A DNA stretch of 64,000 nucleotides from Senegalia massiliensis. GTDB lineage: Bacteria > Bacillota > Clostridia > Tissierellales > SIT17. The position numbers and the translations under genes are program-made. Positions within the stretch are counted from its first letter, which is position 1, and each line of letters begins with the position of its first letter. The stretch lies in NCBI RefSeq assembly GCF_009911265.1, contig NZ_QXXA01000007.1, positions 124,001 through 188,000 of the forward strand, in the 5' to 3' direction. Positions 8,199 through 17,277 of the stretch are shown here, piece by piece. The notes under the pieces were generated by a model. The model made no database searches, was not told the DNA's origin, and was given only the letters and a program-made list of their open reading frames with translations.

Positions 8199-9827
8199 CT
8201 ATTCAATAGGAAATTTCACAATAAAATAATTTCCATCTTTAATCATTAATTCTACATTACCATTATTTTTTTCAACAAGTTTTTTTACTATATATAATCC
8301 TAAACCTCTTCCTTTTTTTGCATTTGTAGAATAATTTTTATCAAAAATTTTATCTTTTATACTTTCTTGTATCAAAGGCTTATTATTATATATACAAAAA
8401 ATATAATTACCTAGTTGTTCTTTAATTTCAATCTTTAATAATTTATAAGTTTCATCAGTATTTTTTAATGCTTCTATAGAGTTCTTCAATAAATTTGTCA
8501 ATATTTTTGATAAATCATATATATCTATATTTATATTATCAGGTAATTTTTCTACATCGATATCTACATCAATATTATTTTTCTTTGCTTTATTCACAGC
8601 AGAATAAATTACAGCTTCAATTTCAGGTATCCCAATTTTATATTCTTTAGTTATTAAAGTACCTTCTTTTACTATACCCTTTATATATTGTTTTGCTTTA
8701 TTATTTTCTTTCATCTCTACTAGTCCTTGTATTATCTGGAGTTGATTAAAAAAATCATGTTTGTACATTCTAAGTTTAGTGTTTGTATCTTCTGCAATAT
8801 TTAATTTATAATTAGTAATCTCTTTATCAGATATTAGTTTAGAAAAAAACAATAATTCACTAATTATCCATAAAGCCAATAATAAACCTGCAAATATTAA
8901 TAATATAAAATTATCTATTAAAAATATTTTCGATTTTTTTGATATAGGAGCTAATGATTGAATTATTGTTAAATACAATCCATTAGTACCTTCAATTTTT
9001 GAAGCACCTAGTAATAATTTTTCATTATCAAAATTAAATTCCTTTGTTTTTATATTTGAAGATGAAGATACTATACTATCTATTTCTTTAGTAAATTTAT
9101 AATCAACTTTCCTATTATATGCAATCTTTTCATTATTATCATATATAACTATATCCTTCAAATCTATCATTGGAATATCATTATATAATGAACGTATTTG
9201 ATCAGTTTTAATAATTCCTAACAATAACCCAGTTTGAGTAACTTTATTTCTTCCCTGTAATCCATTTTTTTCAATAATTGCTTCTGGTAAAACATATGAC
9301 AATTTATTTATAACAATCAAATCATTTTTTTTATTATACATCCATTTTTGCTGATTATTATTTTTAGAAAAATCTTCTAGTATATCCTTATCTAAGAATT
9401 TATCAATTTCTATTTTTTCGTCTTCACTTGAAAATATTTCTCCTGAATTACTTAAAAAAAATAAAGATTCAATATTTTTATTTTTATTTTTAGACTCAAC
9501 TAAAATATTATGTAAATAAGCATCTAATCTAACTTTATATTTCTCTTCTAAACTATTATACCTGTATAAAGATGCATTAGAAGAATTGTTATTTGCTATT
9601 TCATGTATTGTATCTTGCAAAGATTTAAATTCATAACTTATAGTTTGAGACGATTTATATAATGTTTGTTCTAATGCTCTAACTCTTTCTTCTTTCAATA
9701 ATTCTACATTTTGATGGTATAGAAATATCATATTTAAAATTAATGGTATAAAAATTAAAAGTACTATTATTATTATCAGTCTTTTCCTAATTATTTTACT
9801 ATTTATTAATTCCTTAAGAAATCCCAT
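8199..9827 (-). CDS. Membrane sensor histidine kinase (Spo0B/GHKL-type), orphan
   Basis: About 542 residues: a short cytoplasmic start, TM helix around 12-32, an extracytoplasmic region of about 260 residues with Cache-like composition, a second TM near 305-325, then a Spo0B-type dimerisation helix with phospho-acceptor His near 357 (KHDFFNQLQIIQGL), and a C-terminal ATPase with the N-box LTNLLKNSIEAL and G-box GRGLGLYIVKK. This is the DcuS/CitA-like branch of kinases. No response regulator is adjacent, so the partner is unknown; orphan kinases in spore formers often feed Spo0F/Spo0A, but that is inference. The ATG at 9827 is chosen because GGGGAG lies at proper spacing; the GTG at 9836 is too close to it. 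Confidence 0.85.
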   Translation of the reverse strand: MGFLKELINSKIIRKRLIIIIVLLIFIPLILNMIFLYHQNVELLKEERVRALEQTLYKSSQTISYEFKSLQDTIHEIANNNSSNASLYRYNSLEEKYKVRLDAYLHNILVESKNKNKNIESLFFLSNSGEIFSSEDEKIEIDKFLDKDILEDFSKNNNQQKWMYNKKNDLIVINKLSYVLPEAIIEKNGLQGRNKVTQTGLLLGIIKTDQIRSLYNDIPMIDLKDIVIYDNNEKIAYNRKVDYKFTKEIDSIVSSSSNIKTKEFNFDNEKLLLGASKIEGTNGLYLTIIQSLAPISKKSKIFLIDNFILLIFAGLLLALWIISELLFFSKLISDKEITNYKLNIAEDTNTKLRMYKHDFFNQLQIIQGLVEMKENNKAKQYIKGIVKEGTLITKEYKIGIPEIEAVIYSAVNKAKKNNIDVDIDVEKLPDNINIDIYDLSKILTNLLKNSIEALKNTDETYKLLKIEIKEQLGNYIFCIYNNKPLIQESIKDKIFDKNYSTNAKKGRGLGLYIVKKLVEKNNGNVELMIKDGNYFIVKFPIE

Positions 9828-9844
9828 TGAATTCACTTCTCCCC

Positions 9845-9872
9845 AAGCTGTATTCCCCAGGAAATACAGCTT
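9845..9872 (-). promoter_or_regulatory. Leader hairpin directly upstream of the orphan kinase ribosome site
   Basis: A 10-bp perfect inverted repeat AAGCTGTATT / AATACAGCTT around an 8-nt centre. On the minus strand it abuts the kinase ribosome site (GGGGAG), and no T-tract follows it in that direction. It may be a translational or protein-binding element; no known riboswitch is recognised. Confidence 0.5.
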
Positions 9873-9904
9873 TATAAAGTTTTTGTATCGAATCTTTAGT
9901 TATT

Positions 9905-9933
9905 TTGTCATATTATAGCAATAAAATTATATC
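9905..9933 (+). promoter_or_regulatory. Candidate gdhA promoter
   Basis: TTGTCA (9905-9910) and TATATC (9928-9933) are separated by 17 bp on the plus strand, leaving a leader of about 90 nt before the gdhA ATG. The -10 is weak, so other A+T-rich sites nearby cannot be excluded. Confidence 0.3.
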
Positions 9934-10006
9934 AAATTTCACTATAAAAAACAATTTTATAAGCTTATTAATATATTTTTATATTTTAACATATATAAGG
10001 GTATAA

Positions 10007-11365
<1,359 letters not shown>

Positions 11366-11389
11366 AAAAAGCCTCTGCAGAGGCTTTTT
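11366..11389. terminator. Bidirectional terminator between gdhA and psuG
   Basis: A 24-bp perfect palindrome: GCCTCTG / CAGAGGC core flanked by A5 and T5. It terminates gdhA (plus) and psuKG (minus), whose stop codons lie 1 and 6 nt away. Confidence 0.9.
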
Positions 11390-11394
11390 ATTGC

Positions 11395-12312
11395 TTATTT
11401 AGAATTTAATAAATCATATGCCAGTTTTGATCCTACAATAGCATTGTTATATACTAATTTAATATTTGCTTCTAAACTTTTCCCTTTAGTTACATCTTTT
11501 ATTTTAGATAATAAATATGGAGTAGCTTCTTTTCCTTTGATATTATTTTCTTCTGCTTCTTTTACTGAATTTTCTATAACATTATTTATCATATCACTAT
11601 CCATTTCATATTCTGTTGGAATTGGATTACCTATTACAATACCACCATTTAAATTCAATTTCCATTTCATATTTATAGCTTCTGCTAACTCTTTTGTATT
11701 TTCTACTTTATAATCTACTCCAAATCCACTTTTTCTAGTATAAAATGCTGGAAATTCATCAGTTCCAAATCCAACTACTGGTACACCATGAGTTTCTAAA
11801 TATTCTAAAGTTAATCCTATATCAAGAATAGATTTTGCACCAGCACATACTACAGCTACATTTGTATTTGCAAGCTCCATTAAATCAGCAGATATATCAA
11901 ATGTTTCCTGCGCATTTCTATGAACTCCTCCTATTCCACCAGTTGCAAATACTTTAATTCCTACCATTTCACTGATTATCATAGTAGATGCCACAGTAGT
12001 TGCTCCGTTTAATTTCTTAGATAATATAAAAGGTAAATCTCTTCTACTAGTCTTAACAACATCTTTTGCTTTCCCTAAATATTCCAATTCATCATCATTT
12101 AATCCGACTTTAATTTTCCCATCTAATATTGCAATTGTAGCTGGAATACTTCCATTTTCTCTAACAAGTTTTTCAACTTTTCTTGCCGTTTCAACATTTT
12201 GAGGGTATGGCATTCCATGGGAAATTATAGTTGATTCAAGTGAAACTACTGGTTTATTTTCATCTAAAGCCTTTTTAACCTCATCTTTTATTTCAATATA
12301 TTCTTTTAACAT
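11395..12312 (-). CDS. psuG: Pseudouridine-5'-phosphate glycosidase
   Basis: Splits pseudouridine 5'-phosphate to uracil and ribose 5-phosphate, the second step of pseudouridine salvage. The 305-residue protein has the family landmarks VSLESTIISHGMPYPQN near the start, the central ATGGIGGVHRNAQETFDISADL, VVCAGAKSILDIG and a C-terminal GKEATPYLLSKI. It overlaps the kinase gene psuK by 7 nt, and both proteins act in sequence. Ribosome site GGAGATGA lies before ATG 12312. Confidence 0.96.
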   Translation of the reverse strand: MLKEYIEIKDEVKKALDENKPVVSLESTIISHGMPYPQNVETARKVEKLVRENGSIPATIAILDGKIKVGLNDDELEYLGKAKDVVKTSRRDLPFILSKKLNGATTVASTMIISEMVGIKVFATGGIGGVHRNAQETFDISADLMELANTNVAVVCAGAKSILDIGLTLEYLETHGVPVVGFGTDEFPAFYTRKSGFGVDYKVENTKELAEAINMKWKLNLNGGIVIGNPIPTEYEMDSDMINNVIENSVKEAEENNIKGKEATPYLLSKIKDVTKGKSLEANIKLVYNNAIVGSKLAYDLLNSK

Positions 12313-13397
12313 ATATTCATCTCCTCTATTATATTTTTTATATTATTTATAGACATATCTCTACTTACAGTATTATAGCTTTTCATTGTAATAATTGATG
12401 CACCAATTGAAAATATTACTCTTTCTTCTAAAGAAAAATCGTTTAAATATCCATATATAAGTGATGCCATAAAAGAATCTCCAGCTCCAGTAGCATTAAT
12501 TATATCTATTTCTGGACTTTTGATATGACCAGATGTATTTTCATTTTTATAAAATACTCCTTCTTTACCAAGTGTAATAATAATATTTTTTACACCCTTA
12601 TTTAAGAAGTAATTTGCTACCTTTTCCAAGTCATTTTTGCTTTTTATTTTTATTCCACTAAGAATTTCAGCTTCATATTTATTAGGTTTAATTGTATGAA
12701 ACTTACCTATGATATCTTTTATTTTTAATGCTTTAGTAGTAGACACTGTATCTATAAATATATCTTTATGGCTATAATTATTTGTAATATAATCTATAGT
12801 CTCTTTAGTTAAATTTGTATCCAATACTATACATTTAGACATGTTTATGATTCCAGATTTTTCCCTTAAAAATTCAGATGTTATTTCATTAAAAATATCC
12901 ATTGCTGATATTGCAACATCCATATCTCCATCATTGTCTAATATTGATAAATACGTAGATGTAGAATGTTTTTTAGAAATTAACATATTATCTGTAACTA
13001 TATTTGAGAATTTAAGTTCATTTAATACTTTTTTTCCATAAATATCATCACCAATTGCAGAAATTAGATTAACATTTTCTTTTAATAAAGATAAATTTTC
13101 AGCAATATTTCTTGCAACCCCACCAACAGAAAGCTCAATTTTACCTGGATTTGAGTCATTTCTAATTAGCTTCTCATTACTAAATCCTTGTATATCTATA
13201 TTGCTTCCACCAATTACTATTATTTCTTGATTATTGAGTATATAACCCTTACCTTTTATTATACCTTTCTTTATCAAATTACCAATATGAACCGCTACAG
13301 AAGAACGTTTTATATTTAATATATCTGCAAGTTCCTTTTGGCTTATAAGAGGATTTTCACTTATAAGTTTTAAAATTTCTCGTTCTCTACCTGTCAT
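12306..13397 (-). CDS. psuK: Pseudouridine kinase with N-terminal winged-helix domain
   Basis: Phosphorylates pseudouridine for PsuG. Residues 1-50 form a winged helix (TGREREILKLISENPLISQKELADIL-type, MarR/Lrp-like), followed by a PfkB-family sugar kinase domain from about 58: VIGGSNIDIQG at its start and the catalytic anion hole NATGAGDSFMASLIYG near 305. Such HTH-PfkB fusions are known in Firmicutes and enteric bacteria next to psuG, and may autoregulate the operon; DNA binding here is inference. It is the first gene of psuKG; the ATG at 13397 has GGTGATGA upstream. Confidence 0.9.
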   Translation of the reverse strand: MTGREREILKLISENPLISQKELADILNIKRSSVAVHIGNLIKKGIIKGKGYILNNQEIIVIGGSNIDIQGFSNEKLIRNDSNPGKIELSVGGVARNIAENLSLLKENVNLISAIGDDIYGKKVLNELKFSNIVTDNMLISKKHSTSTYLSILDNDGDMDVAISAMDIFNEITSEFLREKSGIINMSKCIVLDTNLTKETIDYITNNYSHKDIFIDTVSTTKALKIKDIIGKFHTIKPNKYEAEILSGIKIKSKNDLEKVANYFLNKGVKNIIITLGKEGVFYKNENTSGHIKSPEIDIINATGAGDSFMASLIYGYLNDFSLEERVIFSIGASIITMKSYNTVSRDMSINNIKNIIEEMNIC

Positions 13398-13463
13398 TTC
13401 ATCACCAACTTAAGTTTATATTATAAGCTTATGCTTACATTGTATATTATTTAAAAGCTTTTA

Positions 13464-14729
13464 TCAAGTATTTTTTCTAATTTTATTTTGATATTCACTA
13501 TATTTATTTTCTAATTTATTATCTGCAGCTTTATAATATTTTCTTCCTTTTAAATCATCAGGTAAATATTCTTGACTAACATAATGATTTTTATAATTAT
13601 GAGGATATTTATACTGTAATCCTCTCTCCATGCTTTTCGCACCTTTATAATGACTATCTTTTAAATGTTTTGGAATTTCACCAATATTACCTTTATCTAA
13701 ATCTTCTAATGCTTTATCTATAGAAATATATGCTGAATTTGATTTAGGAGAATTTGATAATAATATGGTTGCTTGAGATAATGGTATTCTAGCTTCAGGT
13801 AATCCTAATTTATATGCAGCTTCTACACAACTATTTGTAATAGTGATTGCATTTGGATAAGCTAATCCTATATCTTCTGATGCAATAACTAGTAACCTTC
13901 TACATATAGATATTAAATCACCAGCCTTTATAAGGCGAGCCAAATAATGAATTGCTGCATCAGCATCACTACCTCTAATTGATTTTTGAAAGGCACTAAG
14001 GGTATCATAATGATTATCTCCAAATTTATCATAATTAAAACCAGAAGTTTGAGTACATTCTTTAGCAACATCTAAATTAATATAAATTTCTTTTTTATTT
14101 AAACAATAATATATTGCTGATTCTAAATCATTTAATCCTCTTCTTAAATCTCCATTTGACATATTTGCAATATAATATAGAGCCTTCTCATCGTATTTTA
14201 TATTTTTTTTCACTATTTTCTCTTCTGAAATAACTATACCTCTTTTTAAACCTTCTACAATTTCATCATTATTTAATTTCTTAAATTCAAATACTGTAGA
14301 TCTACTTATAATTGCATTAAATATTGTAAAATACGGATTTTCTGTAGTGCTAGATATAAGAGTAATTTCTCCACTTTCTATAAATTTAAGTAAGGATTGT
14401 TGCTGCTTTTTATTAAAGTTCTGAATTTCATCTAAATATAGTAAAATTCCTTTATTTGCTAGAAAAGTATCTATTTCCTCTGTTATCATTTTAATATCTT
14501 TTACAGATGCATTAGTAGCATTTAATTTATATAATTTTTTATTTGTAGATTCTGCTATGATATTTGCAACAGTGGTTTTTCCAGTTCCAGGAGGACCATA
14601 AAAAATCATATTTGGTATATGTTTTGATTGAATTATATTCTTTAGTAACTTATTATTTCCTAATATATGAGTTTGACCTATAACTTCTTCTATTTTTTTA
14701 GGTCTTATAATATCTGCTAATGGTTTCAC
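13464..14729 (-). CDS. rarA: Replication-associated recombination protein A (MgsA/RarA AAA+ ATPase)
   Basis: Clamp-loader-like AAA+ protein acting at stalled forks. The 421-residue protein begins MKPLADIIRPKKIEEVIGQ, with Walker A GPPGTGKTT near residues 45-53, Walker B LLYLDEIQNF near 96-105, sensor 1 LISSTTENP, an arginine-finger region IISRST and the C-terminal tetramerisation/DUF domain with YKGAKSMERGLQYKYPHNY. The start is GTG at 14729 with AAGGTGAT upstream. It is monocistronic: a terminator precedes it, and psuK starts 66 nt beyond its stop in the same direction. Confidence 0.96.
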   Translation of the reverse strand: MKPLADIIRPKKIEEVIGQTHILGNNKLLKNIIQSKHIPNMIFYGPPGTGKTTVANIIAESTNKKLYKLNATNASVKDIKMITEEIDTFLANKGILLYLDEIQNFNKKQQQSLLKFIESGEITLISSTTENPYFTIFNAIISRSTVFEFKKLNNDEIVEGLKRGIVISEEKIVKKNIKYDEKALYYIANMSNGDLRRGLNDLESAIYYCLNKKEIYINLDVAKECTQTSGFNYDKFGDNHYDTLSAFQKSIRGSDADAAIHYLARLIKAGDLISICRRLLVIASEDIGLAYPNAITITNSCVEAAYKLGLPEARIPLSQATILLSNSPKSNSAYISIDKALEDLDKGNIGEIPKHLKDSHYKGAKSMERGLQYKYPHNYKNHYVSQEYLPDDLKGRKYYKAADNKLENKYSEYQNKIRKNT

Positions 14730-14743
14730 TTTATCACCTTTCC

Positions 14744-14780
14744 AAAAAAATTAAGGATATAAGAAATTTCTTATATCCTT
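14744..14780 (-). terminator. Terminator of the ornithine degradation operon
   Basis: A perfect 28-nt palindrome AAGGATATAAGAAA / TTTCTTATATCCTT (14753-14780) followed on the minus strand by AATTTTTTT. It ends the operon 55 nt past the orr stop and insulates rarA. Confidence 0.88.
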
Positions 14781-14835
14781 TAAATTTATTCTATATTATA
14801 TTATATCACCAGTTATATAGCTTTCAATATATATC

Positions 14836-15900
14836 TTAAATTATATTTTTAGATACATAACTAGAAGTCATAAGTTTTAAAATGCCACCATAATTAAGCC
14901 CAAATTTTATTATATCACCTGTTTTATACATTGATATACTATCAGTAACATCTATAATTAAATGATCACTACTTTGACCAATTATAGCGATATTTTCATC
15001 TTTAGGAAATAAATCTTCAACATCTATATCTTGCTTTCCTATTGCACATATAGCTCTTTTCCTATTACCTTTATCTATAAAAGATGGTTTTCTGCCAAAA
15101 GCATCCATACCTATTTCACCTATTGGTATTGAAGGTTTACTTTTCAATTCAATTATTTCAGCCTCAAGTTCAAACACATCATTATGAGTTCCAGTAATTT
15201 GATGTCCAAAAGCAGTTTCTCTTCCTAAAATTAATGATTCTCCTAATCTTAACTGATTAATTTCATCAGGCATATCATCTGTTTCTAAAAGATATAATGA
15301 AGATGAATTTCCACCAGATAATATTTCAATCTGTACTTCAAATTCTTTTTCTATCTTTTCTTTTATTTCAGCTAATTTACAAAGATTATCTCTCCTAGGT
15401 ATAACTCCTCCATAACAAGTCAAATTAGTGCCTAATCCAATTAATCTTACTCCTTTTAACCTAATTATCTCTGTTATTACCTCATATATCTCTGTTTCTT
15501 CAAATATACCTTCTCTTAAATCTCCTAAATCTACCATTAAAATAATATCATGAACCTTATTTTGTTTTTCTCCTTCACGAGATAATTCTTTTATGGTTGA
15601 AAGTTCAGAGTTAAGAGATATATCAGCATATCTTACAACCTTTTTTGCTTCAGAAATCATAGGAAGTCTTAACATTATCTTTGGTAAATTAAACTTTTCA
15701 AGACCTATTAAATTTTCTATCCTAGAATCTGCTAGAAAGCTTACTCCACCTTGTACAAATATCTCTGATAACCTTATATCTCCAGAAAAAACTTTAGTAA
15801 CTCCTCCAGCATTTATGCCGTATTTTTTACAAATTTTCATAAGAACTTCAACATTCTCTTTTAATTTTTTACTATCTATTATTAAACTTGGATAATTCAT
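14836..15900 (-). CDS. orr: Ornithine racemase (alanine racemase-fold)
   Basis: Converts L-ornithine to D-ornithine, the substrate of the aminomutase. The 354-residue protein has the alanine racemase N-terminal barrel fold: PLP lysine K36 in GGVTKVFSGD, then HDIILMVDLGDLREG, IGLGTNLTCYGG and EILSGGNSSSLYLL, all typical of the Orr/alanine-racemase-like group rather than Alr. It is the last gene of the operon, 12 nt after the glmL-like gene, and assignment to ornithine rests partly on this context. ATG 15900 has GGAGGAA upstream. Confidence 0.9.
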   Translation of the reverse strand: MNYPSLIIDSKKLKENVEVLMKICKKYGINAGGVTKVFSGDIRLSEIFVQGGVSFLADSRIENLIGLEKFNLPKIMLRLPMISEAKKVVRYADISLNSELSTIKELSREGEKQNKVHDIILMVDLGDLREGIFEETEIYEVITEIIRLKGVRLIGLGTNLTCYGGVIPRRDNLCKLAEIKEKIEKEFEVQIEILSGGNSSSLYLLETDDMPDEINQLRLGESLILGRETAFGHQITGTHNDVFELEAEIIELKSKPSIPIGEIGMDAFGRKPSFIDKGNRKRAICAIGKQDIDVEDLFPKDENIAIIGQSSDHLIIDVTDSISMYKTGDIIKFGLNYGGILKLMTSSYVSKNII

Positions 15901-15912
15901 ATTTTCCTCCTA

Positions 15913-17277
15913 CTAAATTTCTAAACTCTGTTTTAAAAGTTTAAGTGCAGCTTCACTATATTCAGTAGATAGCACTCCTAAAGATGCCATAATATAATTA
16001 TTGTCAACCAAAACTGAAGCCTCACTAGTTGGGAATAAATCATCCCCTTTATTACTTTTAGCTATAGATTTCATTATTTCAACTCTATTAGGAAGTCTTG
16101 TTAAAGCACCACCAGTACCAATAATATATTTTATATTAGTTAAGTCTTTACCTTCAGCAACAGTTTTTTTGCCAGATGCACCATATAGAGCTCTAAATTT
16201 ACCAGCATGTCTTTTTACTGAAGTAATAACTGCTTCTTTTGTAAGTTCTTCTACAAACTTTTTCTCTAAGTCCTTAGTAGGTATAGGTTTATGGTTTTCA
16301 ATTAAGTCATCTAATTCTTCAGTAGATATTGAGAGCTTGTTAGATAAAGTATCTTTACCTATTCTATCTACAATATTTTTCATATTTACATATACACCTA
16401 AATCACCTTCTACTGTTCTTTTAGCTAAAGGCTCAGGACTAATTAAAATTCTATTTACCTCTTCACTACCTTCTGTAACAGAATGCAAGTCAGTAGTTGC
16501 TCCTCCAACATCTAGTGTAATAAGATCTCCTATATCTTCTTTTAAAAGTTTAGAAGCGGTCATTACTGCTCCAGGTGTTGGCATTATGTGACCATTTACC
16601 ATTTCTTTTACTTTTTTCATTCCTGGTGCATGAATAATATGCTCTTCAAATACATCTTGAATTACTTTCCTTGTAGGTTCAATGTTTAATTTGTCAATTT
16701 TCGGATAAACATTTTCTACAATATATAATTTACCAGGATAATCTTCAAATATTAATTTTATTTCTTCTTGATTTTCTATGTTCCCAGCATATATAACAGG
16801 AACATCAAATTTTAAATCTGCAATCTTTTCAGCATTATATATTGAAGTATCACGTTCTCCATAATCTACTCCGCCTGCAATTAATATTATATTAGGTTTT
16901 ATTTCTTTTAATTTATTTATATCTGTTCTTCTAATCTTTCCAGCAGTTACTTGATGAATATTTGCTCCAGCTCCAAGTGCCGCTTCTTTTGCAGCTCTTA
17001 CAGTCATATCATATACAAGTCCATGAACTGTCATACGAAGTCCTCCAGCTGCTGAGCTAGTTGCAACTAATTTATCATATTCTATGGTCTCTATATTTAA
17101 ATTTCCTTTTAAATTTTCAATTGCATTATTAAGACCAATATTTACATCACCTTCATCCACTGTTGTTGCAGCTTGCCCCTGCCCAATAAATTTGGGCTGG
17201 GAGCTGAATATTCCATTAAATGCATTTATCACTGTAGTAGTACTTCCTATTTCAGCAACTAAAACATTAATTTTCAT
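15913..17277 (-). CDS. GlmL/MutL-related ornithine degradation protein (ATPase, likely B12-enzyme repair factor)
   Basis: A 454-residue ASKHA-fold ATPase of the glutamate mutase L family: phosphate-binding loops VAEIGSTTTVIN at residues 7-18 and TLDVGGATTDLHS near 263, plus NIILIAGGVDYGERD. In clostridial glutamate and ornithine mutase clusters this protein is thought to reactivate the adenosylcobalamin enzyme by exchanging damaged cofactor; that is family inference, not shown here. It overlaps the end of oraE by 11 nt, implying tight coupling to the B12 subunit. Not DNA mismatch repair MutL despite the shared name. Confidence 0.9.
   Translation of the reverse strand: MKINVLVAEIGSTTTVINAFNGIFSSQPKFIGQGQAATTVDEGDVNIGLNNAIENLKGNLNIETIEYDKLVATSSAAGGLRMTVHGLVYDMTVRAAKEAALGAGANIHQVTAGKIRRTDINKLKEIKPNIILIAGGVDYGERDTSIYNAEKIADLKFDVPVIYAGNIENQEEIKLIFEDYPGKLYIVENVYPKIDKLNIEPTRKVIQDVFEEHIIHAPGMKKVKEMVNGHIMPTPGAVMTASKLLKEDIGDLITLDVGGATTDLHSVTEGSEEVNRILISPEPLAKRTVEGDLGVYVNMKNIVDRIGKDTLSNKLSISTEELDDLIENHKPIPTKDLEKKFVEELTKEAVITSVKRHAGKFRALYGASGKKTVAEGKDLTNIKYIIGTGGALTRLPNRVEIMKSIAKSNKGDDLFPTSEASVLVDNNYIMASLGVLSTEYSEAALKLLKQSLEI

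Noticed and set aside
16001-16591. 196-codon open frame on the plus strand
   Set aside because: It is antisense to the well-supported glmL-like gene, with no ribosome site; an A+T-bias shadow.
15913-17277. DNA mismatch repair MutL
   Set aside because: Motifs are those of the ASKHA-fold glutamate mutase L family, not a GHKL mismatch repair ATPase.
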